Positions 1 through 5,098 of a stretch of 5,098 nucleotides of DNA are shown here, piece by piece. The stretch comes from Candidatus Eiseniibacteriota bacterium (GTDB lineage: Bacteria; Eisenbacteria; RBG-16-71-46), in assembly GCA_005893185.1 (NCBI GenBank), contig VBOS01000001.1:1-5098 (forward strand). The letters run 5' to 3'. The position numbers and the translations under genes were made by a program. The stretch's first letter is position 1. Each line of letters begins with the position of its first letter. The notes under the pieces are model-generated. The model had not been told where the DNA came from. It was given only the letters and a program-made list of their open reading frames with translations, and did no database searches.

Positions 1-157
1 TGGTCCAGTAGTCGATGCGGGCCGCCGGAAACGCGCGGTAGAGCGCACGCACGACCGGCAGTGTCAGGATCACGTCGCCCAGCGATGAGAGCCGCAGCAC
101 GGCGATGCGCCGGAATCCGCCGGCAGGCACGTGAACCGGCCGGATGCGCCGGCCCAT
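1..157 (-). CDS. Glycosyltransferase family 9 (ADP-heptose:LPS heptosyltransferase-like), N-terminal fragment, cut by left window edge
   Basis: Only about the first 52 residues are visible. After a basic leader of about 16 residues comes RIAVLRLSSLGDVILTLPVV (residues 17-36), then RALYRAFPAARIDYWT at the edge. The R-x-S-S-L-G-D-V-x-x-T-L-P pattern after a short beta strand is the N-terminal signature of GT9 enzymes (WaaC/WaaF/WaaQ type), which add heptose to the lipopolysaccharide inner core on the cytoplasmic side of the inner membrane. Which member this is cannot be told from the N-terminus, so no symbol is given. The start is uncertain: ATG at 157 is used. In-frame alternatives are GTG at 160, GTG at 130 (which would put the beta strand nearer the N-terminus, as is usual in the family) and TTG at 211. 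None has a strong Shine-Dalgarno. The gene lies 76 bases downstream of the MsbA-type gene on the same strand, a natural operon partner. Confidence 0.85.
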   Translation of the reverse strand, partial: MGRRIRPVHVPAGGFRRIAVLRLSSLGDVILTLPVVRALYRAFPAARIDYWT

Positions 158-176
158 CACGTCCGGATTCCGGCGC
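107..176. repeat. 13-bp perfect inverted repeat around the GT9 start region
   Basis: GCGCCGGAATCCG at 107-119 is the exact reverse complement of 164-176, separated by 44 bases. The possible GT9 start codons at 160, 157 and 130 all lie between the arms. In RNA the arms could pair and enclose the initiation region. Whether this is regulatory or a chance product of GC-rich sequence is unknown. Confidence 0.5.
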
Positions 177-208
177 GCGACCGCCCGCAGCGACCGCGCC
201 GGCCCATC
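146..208. repeat. 13-base direct repeat, 50-base period
   Basis: GCGCCGGCCCATC occurs at 146-158 and again at 196-208. The 146-158 copy covers the chosen GT9 ATG, and the other lies in the gap after the transporter stop codon. A shorter repeat, GATGCGCCGG, occurs at 104-113 and 143-152. The copies may be a remnant of a small local duplication, or simply low-complexity GC-rich sequence. Confidence 0.45.
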
Positions 209-233
209 CAAGCTGCGCCCGGCTGCGTTCGCG

Positions 234-2129
234 TCACGCCACGAACTGGAGATTGTAGAGCCGGCGGTAGGCGCCGTCCTGCTCGATCAGCTCGGCGTGG
301 GCGCCGCTCGCCACCACGCGGCCCGACTCGAGGACGACGATGCGGTCGGCATGCTGCACGGTGGAGAGCCGATGCGCGATCACCAGCACGGTGCGGTCGC
401 GCATCAGGCGCTCGAGCGCCGCCTGCACCAGCCGCTCGCTCTCGGCGTCGAGCGCGGAGGTCGCCTCGTCGAGCAGCAACAGCGGCGGGTTCTTGAGCAA
501 CGCGCGGGCGATCGCGAGGCGCTGGCGCTCTCCGCCCGAGAGCTTCGCGCCGCGCTCGCCAATCACGGTGTCGTAGCCCTGCGGAAGCCGCGTGATGAAG
601 TCGTGGGCGTGGGCAGCGCGCGCCGCCCCGCGCACAGCCTCTTCGTCCGCGCCGGTCAGGCCATATGCGATGTTGTTGCGCACGGTGTCGTGGAACAGGA
701 TGGTCTCCTGCGTGACGATGCCGAGCTGCGCCCGGAGCGACGCGATCGTCACGTCGCGCAGGTCCACTCCATCCACGGTGATGCGCCCGGCGCTCAGGTC
801 GTAGAAGCGCGCGAGCAGGTCCATCGCCGTGCTCTTCCCCGCCCCGCCGCCACCGACCAGCGCCACGACATCGCCGCGCCCGATCTCGAAGCTCACCTCC
901 TGCAGCACCGGCTGCCCGGGCTGGTAGGCGAAGCTCACGCCTTCGTAGCGAATGCGATCCTCGAATCCGGAAAGCGCGTGGGCCCCGGGGGTGTCCACCA
1001 CCGTGGGGGGCGTATCGAGCAGCCCGAAGAGCCGCGAGCCCGCCGCCACGCCCTGCTGGACGTTGGCGTTCACCTCGGACAGGCTCTTGAGCGGCGAGAT
1101 CGTGGAGAGCAGCGCGGTCACGAACAGGACGAACTGCTGCGGCTCGAGCGAGTGGCCTTCGAAGATCTCGCGCCCCCCGAACCACAGCATGGCCACCGCC
1201 ACCAGCACGATCGCGTACTCGCTCACCGGCCGCGCCGCCGCCGAGACGCGACGCAGCCGCACGAATGCCCGGTAGTAGCGCTGGTTGGCGTCGTCGAACT
1301 TGCGCTGCTCGAAGGCCTCCATCCCGAATGCCTTGACCACGCGAGCGCCTGCGATCGTCTCCTGCAGGATGCTCGTGAGATCTCCCATGCGCTCCTGGGC
1401 CAGGCCGGAACGCTTGCGCATCTTGCGCCCGATCGCGACCAGCGCCAGCGCCACCGGCGGCAGGATCGCGAGCGAGAGCAGCGCGAGCTTCCACGATGCG
1501 ATGAAAACCCAGGCCAGACAGCCCGCGAGCGTGAGCGAGTCTTTGACGAGGTTGCTGATGCTCGAGGCCAGCGAGGCGCGCAGGTACTCGACATCGTTGG
1601 TGACGCGCGAGACCAGGGCTCCGGTGCGGCGGCCGTGGTAGAAGTCGAGCGACATGCGCTGGAGGTGCGCGTAGAGCTCGGTGCGGAGATCACGGATCGC
1701 CGCCTGCTCGACCGAGACCATCAGGAACGCCTGGACGTAGTCGGCGAGGTTCTTGAGCAGCAGCGCTACCAGAATGAGGAGACAGAGCCGCTCGAGCGCC
1801 ACGAGCGGCCTGGCGTTGAGGAGCGTGCGGCTCGCCCACTCACGGAGCGGCGCGGGCCATCCGACGAGGCGCGTCGTTCTCTCGGTCGGCGCAGCGGCCG
1901 CTGCGGGCGGCCGAGACCCGCCCTCCGTGCCCGCTGCGGCCGGGGCGCGCGCCTGCTCCGCTACGGCCGATTCCGGCCGGCCGCGCTCGAACAGCACCTT
2001 CATGAACGGGGCGACGAAGCCGAGCGAGATCGCGGAGGCCGCGGCGTAGATCACCATGCAGGCGATCGCGGAGAGCAGACGCAGGCGGTAGGGCTTGAGA
2101 TAGCCCAGCAGCCGGAAGTAGATGCTCAT
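234..2129 (-). CDS. msbA: MsbA-type lipid A export ABC transporter (permease fused to ATPase)
   Basis: This 631-residue half-transporter would work as a homodimer in the inner membrane, using ATP to flip lipid A-core from the inner to the outer leaflet. The N-terminal half is the exporter membrane domain: helix 1 at about 13-45, helix 2 at about 115-139, then LDFYHGRRTGALVSRVTNDV (161-180), and SPLKSLSEVNANVQQG (345-360), which closely matches E. coli MsbA. The ATPase half has A-loop Tyr402, Walker A GGGGAGKST (426-434), Q-loop Gln474, signature LSGGERQR (530-537), Walker B ending in Asp554-Glu555, D-loop SALD (558-561) and H-loop His586. The end, YRRLYNLQFVA, resembles the E. coli end. It is about 50 residues longer than E. 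coli MsbA, because an Ala/Pro-rich stretch at about 50-95 lengthens the loop between helices 1 and 2. The ATG has only a weak Shine-Dalgarno (TTTGAG just before it). Lipid A genes on both sides favour lipid A over a drug as substrate, although family members are promiscuous. Confidence 0.92.
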   Translation of the reverse strand: MSIYFRLLGYLKPYRLRLLSAIACMVIYAAASAISLGFVAPFMKVLFERGRPESAVAEQARAPAAAGTEGGSRPPAAAAAPTERTTRLVGWPAPLREWASRTLLNARPLVALERLCLLILVALLLKNLADYVQAFLMVSVEQAAIRDLRTELYAHLQRMSLDFYHGRRTGALVSRVTNDVEYLRASLASSISNLVKDSLTLAGCLAWVFIASWKLALLSLAILPPVALALVAIGRKMRKRSGLAQERMGDLTSILQETIAGARVVKAFGMEAFEQRKFDDANQRYYRAFVRLRRVSAAARPVSEYAIVLVAVAMLWFGGREIFEGHSLEPQQFVLFVTALLSTISPLKSLSEVNANVQQGVAAGSRLFGLLDTPPTVVDTPGAHALSGFEDRIRYEGVSFAYQPGQPVLQEVSFEIGRGDVVALVGGGGAGKSTAMDLLARFYDLSAGRITVDGVDLRDVTIASLRAQLGIVTQETILFHDTVRNNIAYGLTGADEEAVRGAARAAHAHDFITRLPQGYDTVIGERGAKLSGGERQRLAIARALLKNPPLLLLDEATSALDAESERLVQAALERLMRDRTVLVIAHRLSTVQHADRIVVLESGRVVASGAHAELIEQDGAYRRLYNLQFVA

Positions 2130-2221
2130 CTCAAAGCTGCGGCGGCGGTACCCGGAAGGCCGCGATGCCTAGGCGCGGTTCGCGAGGAAACGGCGGACCG
2201 GCGCTCGGCCCGGCGAGTGGC

Positions 2222-2236
2222 GAGCCGGCCGGGCTC
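2222..2236 (-). terminator. Small hairpin just after the Minf_1886-family stop (weak terminator candidate)
   Basis: GAGCC (2222-2226) and GGCTC (2232-2236) are complementary around a 5-base loop, starting 5 bases past the stop codon on the minus strand. There is no T run behind it, so it is more likely a 3'-end structure, or nothing, than a true intrinsic terminator. The rest of the 112-base gap up to the transporter start (2130-2241) shows no convincing promoter. Confidence 0.2.
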
Positions 2237-2241
2237 ATGCG

Positions 2242-2685
2242 TCAGCCCTTGGTTCCGGGCTCGCGGCTCATGCGCTCGTCGGCCGGACGCGGGCCGAAGT
2301 CGAGGTTGGCCGTGAGGGCCGCGAACAGCTCCCCGCCCCCGCGGAAATCGTCGATCGAGTCCTCGCGCCGGGCGCTCAGCTGCCGCGACTCCACGAGCTG
2401 GAAGACGATGCGGCCGACATCTTCACCGCTGGCGATTCCCCATTCGCCGAATACCACCGGGGCGAACCGGCCGAACTCCTGCCGCGCGAGGAGGATTACG
2501 CCCTGGAGCAGCTCCTGGCCGCTGAGATGACGGGTCGCCGTGTCTTGGCGTCGCTCGGGCGGGAGGCCCTGGACCGTGGCTCCCAGGGCGGCCATCACGA
2601 ACCCATAGGCCTCACGGCGGAAGCGGTTGTCGCGGCCGCGGATCTCATCTACGGCGTCCCAGAAGCCGACCTCGGCGTTTCCCAT
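2242..2685 (-). CDS. Minf_1886 family protein, conserved, function unknown
   Basis: A 147-residue soluble protein with no signal peptide or membrane segment. I recognise the pattern of the Minf_1886 family, small proteins of unknown function found in several Gram-negative phyla. It begins FWDAVDEIRGRDNRFRREAY (8-27), followed by HLSGQELLQGVILLARQEFG (53-72), then VFGEWGIASGEDVGRIVFQL (78-97), and ends its core with DSIDDFRGG (109-117). Compared with the family pattern as I remember it, there is a short insert before HLSGQELL (about residues 38-52) and a polar tail after about residue 128. The ATG at 2685 is chosen because GGAGG sits 4 bases upstream and the conserved core begins within ten residues. 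A TTG at 2715 would add ten residues without such a site. A promoter-like sequence lies just upstream, so it probably starts its own transcription unit. The function is not known and the neighbours do not settle it. Confidence 0.85.
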   Translation of the reverse strand: MGNAEVGFWDAVDEIRGRDNRFRREAYGFVMAALGATVQGLPPERRQDTATRHLSGQELLQGVILLARQEFGRFAPVVFGEWGIASGEDVGRIVFQLVESRQLSARREDSIDDFRGGGELFAALTANLDFGPRPADERMSREPGTKG

Positions 2686-2689
2686 GGTC

Positions 2690-2694
2690 CCTCC
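2690..2694 (-). promoter_or_regulatory. Ribosome binding site deciding the Minf_1886-family start
   Basis: On the minus strand GGAGG is followed by GACC and then ATG (2685). The match and 4-base spacing are much better than anything in front of the upstream TTG at 2715, so this decides the start. Confidence 0.7.
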
Positions 2695-2717
2695 GACGTG
2701 CTCAGCGCCCAGCAATG

Positions 2718-2747
2718 ACTATAGGTCGACCGGCCCGCGAGCAGCAA
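2718..2747 (-). promoter_or_regulatory. Candidate sigma-70-type promoter for the Minf_1886-family gene
   Basis: On the minus strand, TTGCTG (2747-2742, three of six matches to TTGACA) is followed after 18 bases by TATAGT (2723-2718, five of six matches to TATAAT). The -10 lies in one of the few AT-rich spots of a very GC-rich window. Transcription would begin near 2711, giving a leader of about 26 bases that includes the GGAGG site. The weak -35 and single example keep this a prediction. Confidence 0.5.
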
Positions 2748-2773
2748 GGGGAGCCGCTCGCCCGGACTCTCGG

Positions 2774-2799
2774 AAAGCCGCCCAGCGCGCTGGCACGGC
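2774..2799 (-). terminator. Candidate intrinsic terminator of the lpxK-nadB transcript
   Basis: The 12-base perfect palindrome CCAGCGCGCTGG (2782-2793) is flanked by complementary GCCG (2777-2780) and CGGC (2796-2799). Together they form a GC-rich hairpin with a small internal loop. On the minus strand it is followed directly by TTT (2776-2774). It lies about 100 bases after the nadB stop and about 30 bases before the promoter candidate. The T run is short, so termination may be partial. The palindrome could also be a protein-binding site. Confidence 0.4.
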
Positions 2800-2819
2800 G
2801 TGGGTTGGGGCCGGACGCG

Positions 2820-2852
2820 CGAAGCCCCGGGAGGAGGCCCACGGGGCGTTCG
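2820..2852 (-). other. GC-rich hairpin in the nadB 3' gap
   Basis: CGAA plus GCCCCG (2820-2829) can pair with CGGGGC (2842-2847) and TTCG (2849-2852), leaving one bulged base (2848) and a 12-base loop. There is no T run after it on either strand. It may stabilise the 3' end of the nadB message or act with the neighbouring hairpins. Confidence 0.35.
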
Positions 2853-2875
2853 TCCGCGCGCTGCATCCTAGGGCC

Positions 2876-2896
2876 GGCCCCAGGCGCCCTGAGGCC
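2876..2896 (-). other. Hairpin directly after the nadB stop codon
   Basis: GGCC and CAGG (2876-2879, 2881-2884) pair with CCTG and GGCC (2888-2891, 2893-2896), with one mismatch (2880/2892) and a CGC loop. The stem begins immediately after the TAG stop. There is no T run on the minus strand, so it is either a T-less terminator or an mRNA-stabilising 3' stem. A 10-base palindrome, GGGCCGGCCC (2871-2880), overlaps it and would compete for pairing. Confidence 0.4.
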
Positions 2897-4522
2897 CTAC
2901 ACTCCGGTGACGCCTTGAAGGGGGCGAAACGTTGCAGCTTTCTTCACGAGCGTCGGCCGCCGCCAGCGCGCGCCCCCCGGCCGTGGGTGATCGAGGTTGA
3001 AGTGGAGGCCCCGGCTCTCCCGGCGGCGCATCGCGCACTCCACGATCAGGCTGCCCACGAGCGCGATGTTGCGTAGCTCGATCAGATCGGGCGCGAGCTC
3101 GAGGCGAGCGTAGTCGTCCTCGATCTGCTCGCGCAGCAGGGCGAGTCGCCGCGCAGCGGTCGCGAGCCGCGCGTCGGTGCGCACGATCCCGACCAAATCC
3201 CACATCACGCGCCGCACGGCGTCCCAGTTGTGGCCGAAGAGCACGGTCTCGAGGGGCGGCCGCGCGCCCCGTGTGCGCCAGGGCTCGGCGCGCGGTGGGC
3301 GAGCGGGACCGAGCAGGTGCTGGCGCACATCGGCTGCCGCCCGGTGGGCGCCGACCAGCGCCTCGAGCAGCGAGTTGCTCGCCAACCGGTTCGCGCCGTG
3401 GAGCCCGGTGCACGCGACCTCGCCGATCGCGAAGAGCCCGTCGAGCGCCGTGCGGCCGGAGAGCTTCGCGATCACGCCGCCGCACATGTAGTGCGCGGCC
3501 GGCACCACCGGGATGGGCTCGCGCGTGAGGTCGAGGCCGTAGCGTTCGAGCGCCGCCGCGATGTTCGGGAAGCGCGCCCGCACTTGGGCCCCGGGGCGAT
3601 GGCTGATGTCGAGCCAGACGTGGGGTTCGCCCCGGCGCTTCATCTCGCGGTCGATCGCGCGGGCCACGACGTCACGTGGCGCGAGCTCCGCCTGCCGGTG
3701 GTAGAGCGGCATGAAGCGCGTGCCGTCGAGGGTGCGCAGCCTCGCGCCCTCGCCGCGCAACGCCTCGCTCAGCAGGAAAGACTTGGCCCGCGGGTGATAG
3801 AGGCAGGTCGGATGGAACTGCACGAACTCGAGGTTGGCCACCTGCGCCCCCGCGCGGTACGCCATGGCCAGCCCGTCTCCGGTCGCGACGTCGGGGTTCG
3901 TGGTGTAGAGGTAGACCTTGCCGCAGCCGCCGGTGGCGAGGATCGTCGCGCGCGCGACCATCGGGCGGATCGCGCCGCTTACGCGGTCCATCACGTACGC
4001 GCCCCAGCAGGTGTCGGGCCCACGCCGCCGCCCGCCACGCATGCGCGACTCCAGGATGAGGTCCACGACGAGCTGGTCCTCCAACATCCGGATCCGGGGA
4101 TGGCTCCGCGCCCGCTCCACCAGCGCGCGCTCGATCGCCTGCCCCGTGAAGTCGCTGGCGTGGACGATGCGCCGGAACGAGTGGCCGCCCTCGCGACCCA
4201 GCGCGTAGCCGCGGGCCGTGCGGCTGAAATCCACGCCCAGGGCTTCCAGCTCGCGCACCCGCTCGGGCGCATCTCGCACCACATCTCGGACCACAGCCGG
4301 GTCGGACAAGCCCGCGCCCAGGCGCAGCGTGTCGCGCTGGTGCGCGCGGAACGAATCGTGGGGATCGAACACGGCCGCGATCCCGCCCTGCGCGAAGTTG
4401 GTGTTCGCGTCCTCGGCGCGCTTCTTGGTGAGCACCAGCACCTGGGCATCCTGGGCCGCCTTGAGCGCCGCCATCAGGCCGCCGATGCCGCTGCCCAGCA
4501 CCAGGACGTCCGGTTCGCTCAC
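2897..4522 (-). CDS. nadB: L-aspartate oxidase
   Basis: This 541-residue flavoprotein oxidises L-aspartate to iminoaspartate, which quinolinate synthase (NadA) converts to quinolinate for NAD synthesis in the cytoplasm. The FAD-binding fold opens with VLGSGIGG (8-15), followed by NTNFAQGGIAAVF (40-52). Residues corresponding to the E. coli NadB active site are present: Glu111 in REGGHS, His237 in QFHPT, Arg283 in LAPRDVVARAI, His344 in PAAHYMCGG and Arg379 in GANRLASNSLLE. The active-site Glu and the C-terminal RRESRGLHFNLDHP (499-512) separate it from the related succinate dehydrogenase and fumarate reductase flavoproteins. Length is normal for the family. The GTG start at 4522 is chosen over upstream in-frame codons because the FAD motif should lie near the N-terminus, GGAGG is 4 bases upstream, and it overlaps the lpxK stop as GTGA. 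No nadA or nadC is in the window. Confidence 0.96.
   Translation of the reverse strand: MSEPDVLVLGSGIGGLMAALKAAQDAQVLVLTKKRAEDANTNFAQGGIAAVFDPHDSFRAHQRDTLRLGAGLSDPAVVRDVVRDAPERVRELEALGVDFSRTARGYALGREGGHSFRRIVHASDFTGQAIERALVERARSHPRIRMLEDQLVVDLILESRMRGGRRRGPDTCWGAYVMDRVSGAIRPMVARATILATGGCGKVYLYTTNPDVATGDGLAMAYRAGAQVANLEFVQFHPTCLYHPRAKSFLLSEALRGEGARLRTLDGTRFMPLYHRQAELAPRDVVARAIDREMKRRGEPHVWLDISHRPGAQVRARFPNIAAALERYGLDLTREPIPVVPAAHYMCGGVIAKLSGRTALDGLFAIGEVACTGLHGANRLASNSLLEALVGAHRAAADVRQHLLGPARPPRAEPWRTRGARPPLETVLFGHNWDAVRRVMWDLVGIVRTDARLATAARRLALLREQIEDDYARLELAPDLIELRNIALVGSLIVECAMRRRESRGLHFNLDHPRPGGARWRRPTLVKKAATFRPLQGVTGV
4519..4522 (-). other. GTGA stop/start overlap between lpxK and nadB
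   Basis: The nadB GTG (4522-4520) and the lpxK TGA (4521-4519) share two bases. Such 4-base overlaps usually mean co-transcription with translational coupling, so nadB is probably expressed from a promoter upstream of lpxK, outside the window. Confidence 0.8.
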
Positions 4523-5098
4523 AATCCCTCCACCACCCGGGCCTCCACATCGGGGCCGCCGCACACCCACTCCCATTCAACAGCGAGCACGGCCGCCCCT
4601 TGCGGGGATTCGGTTCGGGGCCAGCGCACAGCGTCCTTCGCCGTGAGCAGCAACGTCGCTCGCGCAGCCTCTGCGCGCCGCCGCTCGCGCGCCACCTCGG
4701 CCGCGCCGAACCAGTGATGGTCGCGGAAGATCGAGCGGCCCGCCACATCGAGCCCCGCTTCGCGGGCGCTCTTCTCCACCGCGCCGGGATTTCCGGTCGC
4801 GGTCAGGATCCACGCGCGCGCCACGCCTTCCAGCGGCTCGCCCGCCAGCGTGCGCAAGCCGCGCACCCGGTGACGAGCGGCGGCGAGCAGCGCCGCCGGC
4901 GCAAACCGTTTCGCCTCGCCGAGGATCGGCGCCGGGTCCTCGTTCGGTCCCAGGCGGCTCACGATCACGACGTCTGCGCGCTGCAGCGCGCGGCGGGGCT
5001 CGCGCAGGCGACCCCGCGGCAGCAGGTGGGCGCCTCCCCACAGGTCCTGGGAGTCGAGCAGCACGAGGTCGAGATCGCGCTTGAGGCCCCAGGTCGAG
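4519..5098 (-). CDS. lpxK: Tetraacyldisaccharide 4'-kinase (lipid A biosynthesis), C-terminal part, cut by right window edge
   Basis: About the last 192 residues are visible, and the frame is open to the edge. LpxK uses ATP to phosphorylate the 4' position of the tetraacyl disaccharide, giving lipid IVA at the cytoplasmic face of the inner membrane. The visible start, GLKRDLDLVLLDSQDLWGG, then LLPRGRLREP, matches the stretch after the DDGFQ-type motif, with its usual leader LLPxGxLREP. Later come ADVVIVSR, TATGNPGAVEK, FRDHHWF (the family DHH motif) and LLLTAKDAVRW, where most relatives have TEKDA. The P-loop and the DDGFQ-type motif lie outside the window. A GTG at 5064 is only an internal valine, not the start. 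The end overlaps nadB by four bases. Confidence 0.92.
   Translation of the reverse strand, partial: STWGLKRDLDLVLLDSQDLWGGAHLLPRGRLREPRRALQRADVVIVSRLGPNEDPAPILGEAKRFAPAALLAAARHRVRGLRTLAGEPLEGVARAWILTATGNPGAVEKSAREAGLDVAGRSIFRDHHWFGAAEVARERRRAEAARATLLLTAKDAVRWPRTESPQGAAVLAVEWEWVCGGPDVEARVVEGL
4527..4531 (-). promoter_or_regulatory. Ribosome binding site deciding the nadB GTG start
   Basis: On the minus strand GGAGG is followed by GATT and then GTG (4522). It lies inside the last codons of lpxK and supports GTG 4522 over the upstream in-frame codon at 4576. Confidence 0.7.

Noticed and set aside
157..1494. Open frame of 445 codons on the minus strand overlapping the transporter
   Set aside because: It is out of frame inside msbA, with Arg/Ala/Gly-rich translation. 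The overlapping msbA frame carries all the conserved motifs.
144..2315. Open frame of 723 codons on the plus strand opposite the MsbA-type gene
   Set aside because: It is antisense to a clearly recognised transporter. Its translation is rich in Arg, His, Glu and Gln with no recognisable motif, as expected for the complement of very GC-rich coding DNA.
2165..2530. Plus-strand open frame of 121 codons opposite the Minf_1886-family gene
   Set aside because: It is antisense to a gene with a recognisable conserved pattern and a good ribosome site, and has no motif of its own.
2897..4522. Succinate dehydrogenase or fumarate reductase flavoprotein subunit instead of NadB
   Set aside because: The active-site Glu111, the RRESRGLHFNLDHP ending, the length and the lack of iron-sulfur or membrane subunit genes alongside all favour L-aspartate oxidase.
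4523..4576. An 18-residue N-terminal extension of NadB
   Set aside because: It would be Gly/Arg-rich sequence read from inside lpxK and would push the FAD motif away from the N-terminus. The GTG at 4522 has a good GGAGG.
3230..4717. Open frame of 495 codons on the plus strand opposite nadB and the end of lpxK
   Set aside because: It is antisense to nadB, spans the lpxK-nadB junction, and shows no domain-like pattern. It is a GC-driven shadow.
3672..4748. Open frame of 358 codons on the minus strand across nadB and lpxK
   Set aside because: It is out of frame with both real genes and low in complexity, so it is a shadow.
1..5098. Mobile element, CRISPR array, tRNA/rRNA, or a new defence system
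   Set aside because: No transposase or integrase, regularly spaced repeats, cloverleaf-like stretch or defence domain was seen. All coding space is taken by housekeeping genes of similar composition.

Overview
The window is uniformly very GC-rich coding DNA from a Gram-negative (lipopolysaccharide-making) bacterium. All five genes lie on the minus strand, so transcription runs from high to low coordinates. Read that way, the order is lpxK (3' part only), nadB, a Minf_1886-family gene, an msbA-type ABC transporter gene, and the 5' end of a family 9 glycosyltransferase (heptosyltransferase-like) gene. The phylum cannot be fixed from the sequence. High GC, lipid A genes and a Minf_1886-family protein suggest a lineage such as Gemmatimonadota or Candidatus Eisenbacteria, and this is a weak inference.

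Right part (4522-5098): the C-terminal half of tetraacyldisaccharide 4'-kinase. Its TGA stop overlaps the GTG start of L-aspartate oxidase (nadB, 2897-4522) in a GTGA, so the two are probably translationally coupled. NadB is full length, with every active-site residue I could place intact.

Middle (2686-2896): a 211-base gap holding several GC-rich hairpins. The last is followed on the minus strand by a short T run. Then comes the best promoter-like sequence of the window, correctly placed for the next gene. This looks like a boundary between two transcription units.

Left part: a small conserved protein of unknown function (Minf_1886 family, 2242-2685), a complete MsbA-like lipid A flippase with an unusually long first periplasmic loop (234-2129), and the first about 52 codons of a GT9 glycosyltransferase running off the left edge (1-157).

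How they fit together: LpxK phosphorylates the lipid A disaccharide, GT9 enzymes add core sugars on the cytoplasmic face, and MsbA flips the lipid A-core across the inner membrane. Three of the five genes are therefore steps of one envelope pathway. NadB (first step of NAD synthesis from aspartate) and the Minf_1886 protein are inserted among them. I found no mobile element, CRISPR array, RNA gene or defence system. This is an ordinary housekeeping region, and its most open question is what the Minf_1886 protein does.
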